Positions 27,663-35,755 of a stretch of DNA of 64,000 nucleotides are shown piece by piece. Made by a program: the position numbers and the translations under genes. The stretch is from Flavobacterium sp. ACN2. GTDB lineage: Bacteria; Bacteroidota; Bacteroidia; Flavobacteriales; Flavobacteriaceae. How positions within the stretch are numbered: position 1 is the first letter of the stretch; each line of letters opens with the position of its first letter. The stretch lies in assembly GCF_002303885.1 (NCBI RefSeq), contig NZ_MRCM01000015.1:101476-165475 (forward strand), in the 5' to 3' direction. The notes beneath the pieces are model-generated. The model was not told the DNA's origin. It ran no database searches and saw only the letters and a program-made list of their open reading frames with translations.

Positions 27663-28331
27663 CTATTTTCTAATATCTTTTATAATGTCAAGAACCTGTT
27701 TCACTTTTGCAGTTAGTCCGTCGAAGTCTTTGTTATCCAAAATATCTTTTGAGATTAATTGCGAACCTAAACCAACACAAGTTGCCCCAGCCTTCAACCA
27801 TGAACTTAAACTTTCTACCGTTGGATAAACACCTCCTGTTGGCATAATGTTTGTCCACGGACATGGGCCTTTGATCGCTTTAATAAACTCTGGACCGTAA
27901 GTATCAGCCGGGAATAATTTTACGATTTCACAGCCTAATTCTTCTGCTCTAGCAATTTCTGTCAAAGAACCGCAGCCTGGTGACCAAAGCACTTTTCTGC
28001 GATTACAAGCTATAGCTATATCTTCTCTAAAAACTGGTGTTACAATAAAATTTGCTCCTAAACTCATGTATAATGAAGCCGAAGCTGCATCTGTAATAGA
28101 ACCAACTCCTAGAATCATTCCTGGTAGTTCAGCCAAAGCATATTTATTTAAAGCTCCGAAAACTTCGTGAGCAAAATCACCTCGGCTTGTAAATTCCATT
28201 AATCTGGAACCTCCTTCATAACAAGCTTTTAAAACTTTCTTACTCAACTCAATATCAGAATGAAAAAACAACGGAACCATACCATTCTCTTTCATTGTCT
28301 GAGCTACTTCAATTCTTGAATATTTTGCCAT
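27663..28331 (-). CDS. kdgA: KDPG aldolase (2-keto-3-deoxy-6-phosphogluconate aldolase)
   Basis: Class I aldolase splitting KDPG to pyruvate and glyceraldehyde-3-phosphate. At 222 residues it has the expected size, with the active glutamate in LMEFTSRGDFA, LGVGSITDAASA, the Schiff-base lysine in EIVKLFPADTYGP (about residue 140), and NIMPTGGVYPT. It is 13 bases after kdgK, so the pair is translated from one message. Confidence 0.95.
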   Translation of the reverse strand: MAKYSRIEVAQTMKENGMVPLFFHSDIELSKKVLKACYEGGSRLMEFTSRGDFAHEVFGALNKYALAELPGMILGVGSITDAASASLYMSLGANFIVTPVFREDIAIACNRRKVLWSPGCGSLTEIARAEELGCEIVKLFPADTYGPEFIKAIKGPCPWTNIMPTGGVYPTVESLSSWLKAGATCVGLGSQLISKDILDNKDFDGLTAKVKQVLDIIKDIRK

Positions 28332-28344
28332 TTTTATTTTAAAA

Positions 28345-29367
28345 TTATCTTGATACTAATGCAGAACCATCACCATCAATCATATTTTCAACTTCTTTTA
28401 AGGTAACCAAGTTGTAATCTCCTGCAATTGTATGTTTTAAACAACAAGCGGCAACTGCAAAATCTAATGCTCTTTGGTTATTATTTTGATATTCTAATAA
28501 ACCATAAATTAATCCGCCCATGAAAGCATCTCCACTTCCTACGCGGTCAACAACTGGTGTAACTTCTTTTACTTTTGCACTGTAAATTGATTTTCCATCA
28601 AATAAAATTCCGCCAATTCTTTGGTGCGAAGCACTTACAGAATAACGTAGTGTTGTCGCTGCAATCTGTAGATTCGGAATCAATTCAAACAATTTATCAT
28701 ATACTGCTGGAAGTGATTTTTCGTCCTGATAATTCGGATTTACTTTCGGAATTCCTAACATGAAATAAGCCGTATCAATATCACCTAAAATCACATTGCT
28801 GTATTTTAGCATTTCTGGCATAACTTCACTCGGAGTTTTTCCGTATTGCCAAAGTTTTGATCTATAGTTTAAATCGCATGAAATTTTAATTCCTTTCTTA
28901 TGAGCGACTTTAATCGCTTCTAAACAAGCTTCTCCTGCACTTTCTGAAATCGCTGGTGTAATACCGCTCCAGTGAAACCATTCAGCTCCTTCCAATACTT
29001 TTTCCCAATCCACCTGTCCTTTTTGGATAGTCGACATAGCACTGTGAGCACGATCGTAAACCACATTGCTTCCGCGAGTTCCTGCTCCAGTTTCTAAGAA
29101 ATAGATTCCTAAACGCTCTCCTCCGTAAACAATGTTTTTAGATTCGACATTCATTTTTCTAATTTCTTTTAATGCAGAAAAGCCAATTTCATTTTCAGGC
29201 AGTCTGGTAACAAATTCAGCATTTACACCATAATTAGCCAGAGAAACACACACATTAAATTCTCCGCCACCATACGTAGCACCAAATGCTGTAGATTGCG
29301 AAAAACGCAAATGTCTTTCTGTCGATAAACGCAGCATGATTTCTCCAAATGCAACTACTCTACTCAT
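28345..29367 (-). CDS. kdgK: 2-keto-3-deoxygluconate kinase
   Basis: PfkB-type sugar kinase making KDPG from KDG and ATP. I start at ATG 29367 (MSRVVAFGEIMLRLS), which gives the normal N-terminus; an ATG at 29391 would add eight residues (MVKFKKDN) lying inside a repeat. Family marks: VAFGEIMLRLS, GGGEFNVCVSLANYG, and the C-terminal VDRVGSGDAFMGGLIYG with the catalytic aspartate. It is immediately followed by kdgA. Confidence 0.93.
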   Translation of the reverse strand: MSRVVAFGEIMLRLSTERHLRFSQSTAFGATYGGGEFNVCVSLANYGVNAEFVTRLPENEIGFSALKEIRKMNVESKNIVYGGERLGIYFLETGAGTRGSNVVYDRAHSAMSTIQKGQVDWEKVLEGAEWFHWSGITPAISESAGEACLEAIKVAHKKGIKISCDLNYRSKLWQYGKTPSEVMPEMLKYSNVILGDIDTAYFMLGIPKVNPNYQDEKSLPAVYDKLFELIPNLQIAATTLRYSVSASHQRIGGILFDGKSIYSAKVKEVTPVVDRVGSGDAFMGGLIYGLLEYQNNNQRALDFAVAACCLKHTIAGDYNLVTLKEVENMIDGDGSALVSR

Positions 29368-29381
29368 ATTATCTTTTTTAA

Positions 29382-29679
29382 ATTTTACCATTAAGGCATT
29401 AAGAAAATTAAGCTTTACTCTATGTTCTCTTTGCGACTAAAGGTTAAGTTTATTAAGCCAAATCGCTTAATTATCTTTATTATTTAAGTAACTATTTATT
29501 AAACCAAAAACTTAATTTTCTTATTTTTAATTTTACCATTAAGAGATTAAGAAAATTAAGCTTAACTGTATGCTTTCTTTACTATTAAAGATTAAGTTTA
29601 TTAAGCCCACTCGCTTCTTTATTATTATAAGTAACTACTTATTAGAACATAAACTTAATTTTCTTAATGCCTTAATGGT
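29382..29679. repeat. Duplicated ~140-bp element with 26-bp perfect inverted ends
   Basis: Two related blocks (29382-29523 and 29530-29666) follow each other, each opening with TTACCATTAAG and AAGAAAATTAAG and closing with CTTAATTTTCTT. The whole is bounded by a perfect 26-base inverted repeat, 29387-29412 and 29654-29679 (core CATTAAGAAAATTAAG / CTTAATTTTCTTAATG). It fills the spacer between uxaC and kdgK. It resembles a small non-coding repeat element, possibly a MITE duplicated in place. On the RNA level it can fold into a long hairpin between the two operon halves. Confidence 0.7.
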
Positions 29680-29689
29680 TTAAAAAAAA

Positions 29690-31090
29690 TTAGAATTTGA
29701 AATATTCTTTAGCATTGTTATATGAAATATCAGAAACTAATTTTCCGATCCATTCCATATCGTTTGGAAGTTCTCCACGTTTGATTTCGTCTCCCAAAAG
29801 ATTACATAAAATACGTCTGAAATATTCGTGTCTTGGGAACGATAAGAAACTTCTAGAATCTGTAAGCATTCCAACAAAACAGCTAATTAAGCCCATGTTT
29901 GAAAGCGCGTTCAATTGTTTTGTCATTCCATCTTTCTGATCCAAGAACCACCATCCAGAACCAAATTGTACTTTTCCGCGAACGCTTCCGTCGTTAAAGT
30001 TTCCAATCATCGTTGCTATAACTTCGTTATCAGCAGGATTCAGGTTATAAATAATCGTTTTAGTCAATTTATCTTTACTGTCTAAAGCGTTTAAGAAAGC
30101 TGATAATTTTTGCGCTTGCGGATAATCTCCAATAGAATCCCATCCTGTATCTGGACCCAAAATTCTATGCATACGTGCGTTATTGTTACGCAACGCTCCT
30201 AAGTGAAATTGTTGCACCCATCCAAACTCATGATAAGTTTCTGATAAGAAAACTAAAATAGCACTATGGAATTTTAAAACTTCTTCTGGAGATAATTCGC
30301 CGTTTTCTCTTTTCTTTTTGAAAATAGCATTTACTTCACTTTCTGTATAGTTCTCAAAATCAATTTGATTCAATCCATGATCACTTAATTTACATCCGTT
30401 TGCATTAAAGAATTCGATTCTTTTTCTTAATGCAGAAAGTAAATCAGCATAAGTGTTAATTGCAACTCCGGACACATCCCCTAATGTGTCCAGATATGCA
30501 TTATATCCATCATTAGCAATTAAGATGGCTTTATCAGGTCTGAAAGCCGTACTCATCTTGATTCCAGTTGAGTTATTAGCGAATTTTTGATGAAATTCCA
30601 AACTGTCAATTGGATCTTCTGTAGTACAAACTAATTCAGCATTTACTTTTTTAAGAAGGTTTTGTGTGCTGTAAGCTTGAGAATTTATTTTTTCTGAAGT
30701 CTCGATATAGATTTTCTCAGCCGATTTCTCATTCAACAAATCATAAATATCAAAATAACGAGCCAATTCTAAATGTGTCCAGTGGTACAACGGGTTACGC
30801 ATCGTGTACGGAACTGTTTTTCCCCAGTTTAAGAACTTATCTTTATCAGATCCGTTTCCGGTTACAAACTGCTCGTTGATTCCTAATGTACGCATTGCAC
30901 GCCATTTGTAGTGATCACCATTAATCCAAACTTGCGTGATATTATCAAAGATTTTATCTTCTGCAATAAACTGTGGATTTAAGTGATTATGATAGTCAAT
31001 AATGGGCTGATTTTTAGAGTAATTATGGTACAACTCTTCAGCATATTTATTTTCTAATAAAAAATTATCGTGTATGAATTTCTGGCTCAT
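29690..31090 (-). CDS. uxaC: Uronate (glucuronate/galacturonate) isomerase
   Basis: First cytoplasmic step: D-galacturonate to D-tagaturonate (and D-glucuronate to D-fructuronate). The 466 residues fit UxaC. Motifs: IIDYHNHLNP with the metal-binding HxH near residue 35, WKAMRTLGI-like KWRAMRTLGIN, CTTEDPIDSLEFH, HLGALRNNNARMHRILGPDTG and SFLSFPRHEYFRRILC. It is 24 bases behind kduD on the same strand. Confidence 0.97.
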   Translation of the reverse strand: MSQKFIHDNFLLENKYAEELYHNYSKNQPIIDYHNHLNPQFIAEDKIFDNITQVWINGDHYKWRAMRTLGINEQFVTGNGSDKDKFLNWGKTVPYTMRNPLYHWTHLELARYFDIYDLLNEKSAEKIYIETSEKINSQAYSTQNLLKKVNAELVCTTEDPIDSLEFHQKFANNSTGIKMSTAFRPDKAILIANDGYNAYLDTLGDVSGVAINTYADLLSALRKRIEFFNANGCKLSDHGLNQIDFENYTESEVNAIFKKKRENGELSPEEVLKFHSAILVFLSETYHEFGWVQQFHLGALRNNNARMHRILGPDTGWDSIGDYPQAQKLSAFLNALDSKDKLTKTIIYNLNPADNEVIATMIGNFNDGSVRGKVQFGSGWWFLDQKDGMTKQLNALSNMGLISCFVGMLTDSRSFLSFPRHEYFRRILCNLLGDEIKRGELPNDMEWIGKLVSDISYNNAKEYFKF

Positions 31091-31114
31091 GTCTTTTAAA
31101 ATATAATTTGAAAA

Positions 31115-31906
31115 TTATTCTTCGTTTGAAGGTTTTCCGATTGTAGCTAAGATTCCTCCATCAACATATAAAATGTGACCGTTTACAAAATCACTCGCTT
31201 TTGATGATAAAAATATCGCTGCTCCAGCCAAATCGCTAGGATCTCCCCATTTAGCTGCTGGCGTTCTGCTAATAATAAAATCATTAAAAGGATGACCGTC
31301 AACTCTAATTGGTTTTGTCTGTTCTGTAGCAAAATATCCAGGACCGATTCCGTTGATTTGAACATTGTATTTTGCCCATTCTGTTGCCATGTTTTTAGTT
31401 AGCATTTTCAAGCCTCCTTTTGCAGCAGCGTAAGCAGAAACGGTATTTCTACCCAACTCGCTCATCATAGAACAAATGTTGATGATTTTCCCTTGTCTTC
31501 TTTCAATCATTCCTTTTGCAACATGCTTAGAAACGATAAACGGACTCACAAGATCAATATCTACCACTTCTCTGAAATCTGATACTTCCATATCCAATAG
31601 CGGAATTCTTTTAATAATTCCTGCATTATTGATCAAGATATCGATTGGTCCAACTTCGCTTTCAATTTTCGCAACAGCTGCTTTAACTTCTTGTTCTTCT
31701 GTTACATTAAATTTGTAACCCACTGCATTGATGCCTTCACTTTTTAATTCTGCTACAGCATTATCAATTTTTTCTTGAGAAGAATTTCCGTTTACTACAA
31801 TTGTTGCACCCGCTTCACCTAATCCTTTTGCCATTGCCATTCCCAGTCCGTGTGTACTTCCTGTGATCAAGGCAACTTTTCCTTTTATATCAAATAAATT
31901 TGTCAT
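31115..31906 (-). CDS. kduD: 2-dehydro-3-deoxy-D-gluconate 5-dehydrogenase
   Basis: NAD(P)-dependent short-chain dehydrogenase that reduces 5-keto-4-deoxyuronate-derived 2,5-diketo-3-deoxygluconate to KDG. 263 residues; cofactor motif TGSTHGLGMAMAKGLG, NNAGII, and catalytic YAAAKGGLKML near residue 160. It starts four bases before the end of kduI, so the two are coupled. Identity rests on the KduI-UxaC context as much as on sequence. Confidence 0.93.
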   Translation of the reverse strand: MTNLFDIKGKVALITGSTHGLGMAMAKGLGEAGATIVVNGNSSQEKIDNAVAELKSEGINAVGYKFNVTEEQEVKAAVAKIESEVGPIDILINNAGIIKRIPLLDMEVSDFREVVDIDLVSPFIVSKHVAKGMIERRQGKIINICSMMSELGRNTVSAYAAAKGGLKMLTKNMATEWAKYNVQINGIGPGYFATEQTKPIRVDGHPFNDFIISRTPAAKWGDPSDLAGAAIFLSSKASDFVNGHILYVDGGILATIGKPSNEE

Positions 31907-31910
31907 TCTT

Positions 31911-32750
31911 TTATCTTAAATCAGTGATTTTACAAACATCCATATCTCCGTAATCTAAGTTTTCACCCGCCATTCCCCAGATAAAAGTATAATTGCTAGT
32001 TCCTGAACCTGAGTGAATTGACCAAGGCGGAGAAATTACTGCCTGATGATTGTTCATCCAGATATGTCTTGTTTCCTGTGGCTGTCCCATAAAGTGACAA
32101 ACGGCTTGATTTTCTGGAATATCCAAATAGAAATAAACCTCCATTCTACGATCATGAACGTGTGCTGGCATTGTATTCCAAACACTTCCTGGTTTCAATT
32201 CTGTCATTCCCATTTGCAATTGGCAAGTGGTTACCACGCTTCCAATAATCATTTGGTTTACGGTACGGTGATTTGCCGTTTCCATTGTTCCTAATTGCAG
32301 TTTATTAGCTTCAGCTAAACTTACTTTCTTAGTAGGATAAATGGTATGTGCCGGCGCAGAGTTTAAATAGAATTTAGCAGGATTATTTTTGTCATCACTT
32401 TTAAAAACCACCTCTTTATTTCCAGCTCCGATGTACAAAGCATCTTTAAAACCTAACTCATAAGTTGTTCCTTCTACCACAACCGAACCGCTTCCTCCAA
32501 CATTGATGATTCCTAATTCTCTTCTTTCTAAAAAATAAGGAGCTTTAAGCGGATCAATAGTTTCTAAAGCTAAATCGCCTTTTACAGGAACTGCAGAACC
32601 TGCAATGTATCTGTCGTAGTGTGAATAAACCAATACAACTTCATCTTCCTGCATTAAGTCATCAATTAAGAATTCTTCTCTCAATTGCTGTGTATCATAC
32701 TTTTTTACTGCTTCAGGGCTTGACGCGTATCTTGAACTATATTTTGTCAT
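31911..32750 (-). CDS. kduI: 5-keto-4-deoxyuronate isomerase
   Basis: Isomerises the unsaturated uronate product of GH105 (5-keto-4-deoxyuronate) to 2,5-diketo-3-deoxygluconate. The 279 residues match KduI, with cupin-like metal ligands in MPAHVHDRRMEVYFY (HxH...E, about residue 196) and a late histidine in SPPWSIHSGSGTSNYTF. It is the first gene after an operator/promoter and leads kduD and uxaC. Confidence 0.96.
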   Translation of the reverse strand: MTKYSSRYASSPEAVKKYDTQQLREEFLIDDLMQEDEVVLVYSHYDRYIAGSAVPVKGDLALETIDPLKAPYFLERRELGIINVGGSGSVVVEGTTYELGFKDALYIGAGNKEVVFKSDDKNNPAKFYLNSAPAHTIYPTKKVSLAEANKLQLGTMETANHRTVNQMIIGSVVTTCQLQMGMTELKPGSVWNTMPAHVHDRRMEVYFYLDIPENQAVCHFMGQPQETRHIWMNNHQAVISPPWSIHSGSGTSNYTFIWGMAGENLDYGDMDVCKITDLR

Positions 32751-32763
32751 AATTTTAATTTAA

Positions 32764-32785
32764 TGTAATCGATTGCACAAAATTA
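32764..32785 (-). promoter_or_regulatory. Operator and -7 box before kduI
   Basis: TGTAATCGATTGCA (32764-32777) is the same palindrome as at 22706, with one change. On the minus strand it is immediately preceded by TAATTTTG (32778-32785), a perfect TAnnTTTG. No clear -33 box. The ATG of kduI is 14 bases downstream. Confidence 0.8.
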
Positions 32786-32848
32786 TATTTTTATATTTAA
32801 ATAGCATAATTGAAACGAAAAAAATATTTCAATTCTGTTCATTTTTCT

Positions 32849-34318
32849 TTATAAATTAGTGATTGGGCTATATTTAGGAACCAATGATTTCATTACAATC
32901 CAACCCGTTAAGTAGCAAACAGCACAAATGGAGAAAATGATGAAATATCCAGCCTCAATCCCTTTAAATCCCATAAAGGCCATATTGGTATCTTTTGCAT
33001 AATCAAACAATACTCCAGATCCTTTATTAATTAATGTTGAACCAACACCTCCTGCTAAACCTCCAATTCCTGTAATGGTCGCAATAGCTTTTTTAGGAAA
33101 CATATCTCCTACTGTTGTAAAAATATTTGCCGACCAAGATTGGTGAGCCGCACCTGCAATTCCGATGATAATAACCGGAACCCAGTAACTGATATATCCT
33201 AAAGGCTGTGCGATTAAAGCTAACAATGGGAAAAATGCAAAAATTAGCATCGCTCTCATTCTTCCTTCGTACGGATTCATTCCTTTTTTCTCTACGAAAT
33301 AAGTTGGAAGCCAACCTCCAATAATAGACAATAATGTAATCATGTAAAGCACAAATAATGGTAATGCAGCTTCTGTAGAATCCATTCCGTAAACAGAACT
33401 TAAATACGCTGGTGTCCAGAACAAGAAGAACCACCAAACACCGTCTGTCATGAATTTACCAAATGCAAAAGCCCACGTTTGTTTGTATTTAAAACATTCC
33501 ATTAAAGAAACTTTTGAAGTCGTTTCTGGTACATAACCAACTAATTTACTGTCGGCAATGTCATCTTGCTGAATATAAGCCAATTCTTCTGGCGTAACTT
33601 TAGTATGTTTCTCAGGTTTATCGTACATAAACATCCAGAATCCCATCCAAACAAATCCTAAAGCTCCAATGATAATGAAAGACATTTCCCAACCGAAAGA
33701 TTTTGCAATAAACGGAATTGTAATGGGCGCCGCCAAAGCTCCAACTGTTGCCCCAGCATTGAAAATACTAGTTGCAAAAGCTCTATCTTTTTTAGGAAAA
33801 TATTCTGCTGTTGTTTTAATAGCCGCAGGAAAGTTACCTGCTTCTCCAACTGCTAAAACGAAACGAGCAAAAATAAATAAAGCCACACTTACATTGATTA
33901 CCAATGCTGTATCGCTTATTGTGCTGATTATTTCTTTTGAACCGTGAAACCCTACAAACCATTCTCCTGTAATAATTCCTGAAGTTGCAATACCGCAAAA
34001 AGCGTGAAGACAAGCTCCTACAGACCAAATTCCGATTGCCCAAAGAAATCCTTTTTTAGTATCTAACCAATCTACAAATCTTCCTGCAAACAATAAGGAT
34101 ACTGCGTAAAAAATAGAAAACAAAGCGGTAATATTTCCGTAGTCGTTATTGGTCCAGTGGAATTCTGGCGCGATAAAATCGCTCCATGTTAACGAGAGTA
34201 CTTGCCTATCCAAGTAATTGATGGTAGTCGCAAAAAACAGCAATGCACAAATACTCCAACGGTATTTTCCTGTAGATTTAATGCTTTGTTTTACTGCAAC
34301 AGTTTCGGTTTGATTCAT
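32849..34318 (-). CDS. exuT: Hexuronate transporter of the MFS family
   Basis: Inner-membrane proton symporter of 489 residues, about 12 hydrophobic segments, of the anion:cation symporter branch that includes ExuT. N-terminal TM1 is typical (WSICALLFFATTINYLDRQVLSLTW), with GRFVDWLDTKKGF in the first cytoplasmic loop and AVGEAGNFPAAIKTTAEYFPKKDRAFA. It should import galacturonate and glucuronate. It has its own operator and promoter, about 100 bases upstream, and lies next to kduI. Confidence 0.9.
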   Translation of the reverse strand: MNQTETVAVKQSIKSTGKYRWSICALLFFATTINYLDRQVLSLTWSDFIAPEFHWTNNDYGNITALFSIFYAVSLLFAGRFVDWLDTKKGFLWAIGIWSVGACLHAFCGIATSGIITGEWFVGFHGSKEIISTISDTALVINVSVALFIFARFVLAVGEAGNFPAAIKTTAEYFPKKDRAFATSIFNAGATVGALAAPITIPFIAKSFGWEMSFIIIGALGFVWMGFWMFMYDKPEKHTKVTPEELAYIQQDDIADSKLVGYVPETTSKVSLMECFKYKQTWAFAFGKFMTDGVWWFFLFWTPAYLSSVYGMDSTEAALPLFVLYMITLLSIIGGWLPTYFVEKKGMNPYEGRMRAMLIFAFFPLLALIAQPLGYISYWVPVIIIGIAGAAHQSWSANIFTTVGDMFPKKAIATITGIGGLAGGVGSTLINKGSGVLFDYAKDTNMAFMGFKGIEAGYFIIFSICAVCYLTGWIVMKSLVPKYSPITNL

Positions 34319-34426
34319 AGTAAGTGGGTATTATAGTTTTGTAATTTTTGGTCATCTTAAAAGACTATATTTACTGCTTTCTAAAAATATTAAAATCAAT
34401 AAATTAACACCTTCAAAGAAAATTAA

Positions 34427-34471
34427 TGTAATCGATTGCACAAATATAGTTTTTAATCTGTACAATCCAAA
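34427..34471 (-). promoter_or_regulatory. Operator and promoter of the hexuronate transporter
   Basis: On the minus strand TTTG (34468-34471), 19 bases, TATATTTG (34441-34448), then directly the operator TGCAATCGATTACA (34427-34440). This is the best promoter-operator match of the set. The leader to the ATG at 34318 is about 110 bases. Confidence 0.8.
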
Positions 34472-34726
34472 TAATATTGTATAAAAAATTATTTTAGCTT
34501 CTAAAATAAACATAATACATAAAAAAAAGAATACAAAATTACACATTAAACAATATATTTGTTAAAAGTGAACGGGTGAAATTCATCCTTTTTAAGGGGT
34601 AAAATTGTCCTGAAATTTACAATTATGAAAGTATCTTTTTGTAAATTTCACTTCATTAAGACTATCGGTTGCAATTTTTTAAGCAAAAAACGTATAGTAT
34701 TACAAACCAAATAATTATAAACAAAA
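34472..34726. other. Divergent spacer upstream of the secreted hydrolase
   Basis: Together with the exuT leader and promoter this makes a 408-base gap. It is AT-rich, with no protein-like frame. I see no good TAnnTTTG before the plus-strand gene and no copy of the operator close to it. Confidence 0.35.
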
Positions 34727-35665
34727 TTGAAAACTACAAGAACACAATTTTCAAGAGGAATTACATTGAGTTTTCTTCTTTTTTCGGGGCTATTTTCTAT
34801 GAATGCACAAAATCAAGTAATCTCGTTATGGGATAAAATTCCAGATGAAGTAAAAGCAACCAATTATAAAGAGAAACCAGAATTAAAAGACGGAAAATTA
34901 CAAAGCACAAGTCAAGTCTCTGTTCCTACTTTGAGCATTTTTATTCCTAAAGCAACAAAACCAAATCAGACTGCTGTTGTAATTTGTCCGGGTGGCGGCT
35001 ACACGCATTTGGCTTTTGATAAAGAAGGCACAAAAGTCGCTGAATGGTTTAATAGCTTAGGGATTACGGCATTTGTCTTAAAATATAGAATGCCGACTGA
35101 TTTAACAATGAAGAACAAAAACGTTGGACCTTTGCAAGATGCTCAGGAAGCCATTCGCTACGTAAGACAAAATGCGGCAAAATGGAATATTGATCCTAAT
35201 AAGGTTGGAATTTTAGGTTTTTCTGCTGGAGGACATTTGGCTTCAACGGCATCAACTCATTATGATGATAAAGTTTATGAATCTGCTTATAAAGTAAGCG
35301 CACGCCCTGATTTTTCACTGCTGATTTATCCTGTGATTTCTATGGAAAATGAAATTACGCACAAAGGTTCTCAAACCAATTTGCTTGGAGAAAATCCCTC
35401 AAAAGAGTTAATAGATTCTTTTTCGAACGAAAAGAAAGTGACTTCTCAAACGCCACCTACTTTCTTAATTCATGCTACAGATGATACTGTTGTTATACCA
35501 GAAAACAGTATTAATTACTATTTGGCTTTAAAGAAAAATGGCGTTTCAGCAGAGTTGCATATCTATGAAAAAGGCGGTCACGGATTTGGATTAGGCGTTG
35601 CCGACACTAGCAAATTTTGGACTCGAGATTGCGCTGACTGGCTCAAAGCAAACGGATATAATTAA
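34727..35665 (+). CDS. Secreted alpha/beta hydrolase, acetylesterase-like
   Basis: A 312-residue secreted protein of the acetylxylan/pectin esterase-like alpha/beta-hydrolase type. It must start at TTG 34727, since a stop codon lies three codons upstream and the TTG gives a complete signal peptide ending near SMNAQ (about residue 27). Motifs: ICPGGGYTHLAFDKEG (oxyanion hole), GILGFSAGGHLAST (nucleophile near residue 167), and late Asp and His in HATDDTVVIP and EKGGHGFGLG. At the end of the uronate region it may deacetylate pectin fragments. Similar fold to the hydrolase at 15.3 kb but only distant sequence. Confidence 0.82.
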   Translation: MKTTRTQFSRGITLSFLLFSGLFSMNAQNQVISLWDKIPDEVKATNYKEKPELKDGKLQSTSQVSVPTLSIFIPKATKPNQTAVVICPGGGYTHLAFDKEGTKVAEWFNSLGITAFVLKYRMPTDLTMKNKNVGPLQDAQEAIRYVRQNAAKWNIDPNKVGILGFSAGGHLASTASTHYDDKVYESAYKVSARPDFSLLIYPVISMENEITHKGSQTNLLGENPSKELIDSFSNEKKVTSQTPPTFLIHATDDTVVIPENSINYYLALKKNGVSAELHIYEKGGHGFGLGVADTSKFWTRDCADWLKANGYN

Positions 35666-35672
35666 AAAACAG

Positions 35673-35703
35673 AAAGGCAAAACTTTTACAAGTTTTGCCT
35701 TTT
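35673..35703 (+). terminator. Terminator after the secreted hydrolase
   Basis: AAAGGCAAAACTT and AAGTTTTGCCTTT pair around a short loop eight bases past the stop. It is followed by a run of about 17 A's, so it may serve the converging PepSY gene as well. Confidence 0.75.
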
Positions 35704-35755
35704 ATCAAAAAAAAAAAAAAAACAAAAAGGAATTATAAAAACCGATTTAATATGT

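Noticed and set aside
33093..33437. 114-codon frame in the MFS transporter
   Set aside because: Overlaps the transporter's own membrane segments out of frame; no independent signals.
34352..34546. 64-codon frame before exuT
   Set aside because: It spans the promoter and operator of exuT and is low-complexity hydrophobic; better explained as AT-rich control DNA.
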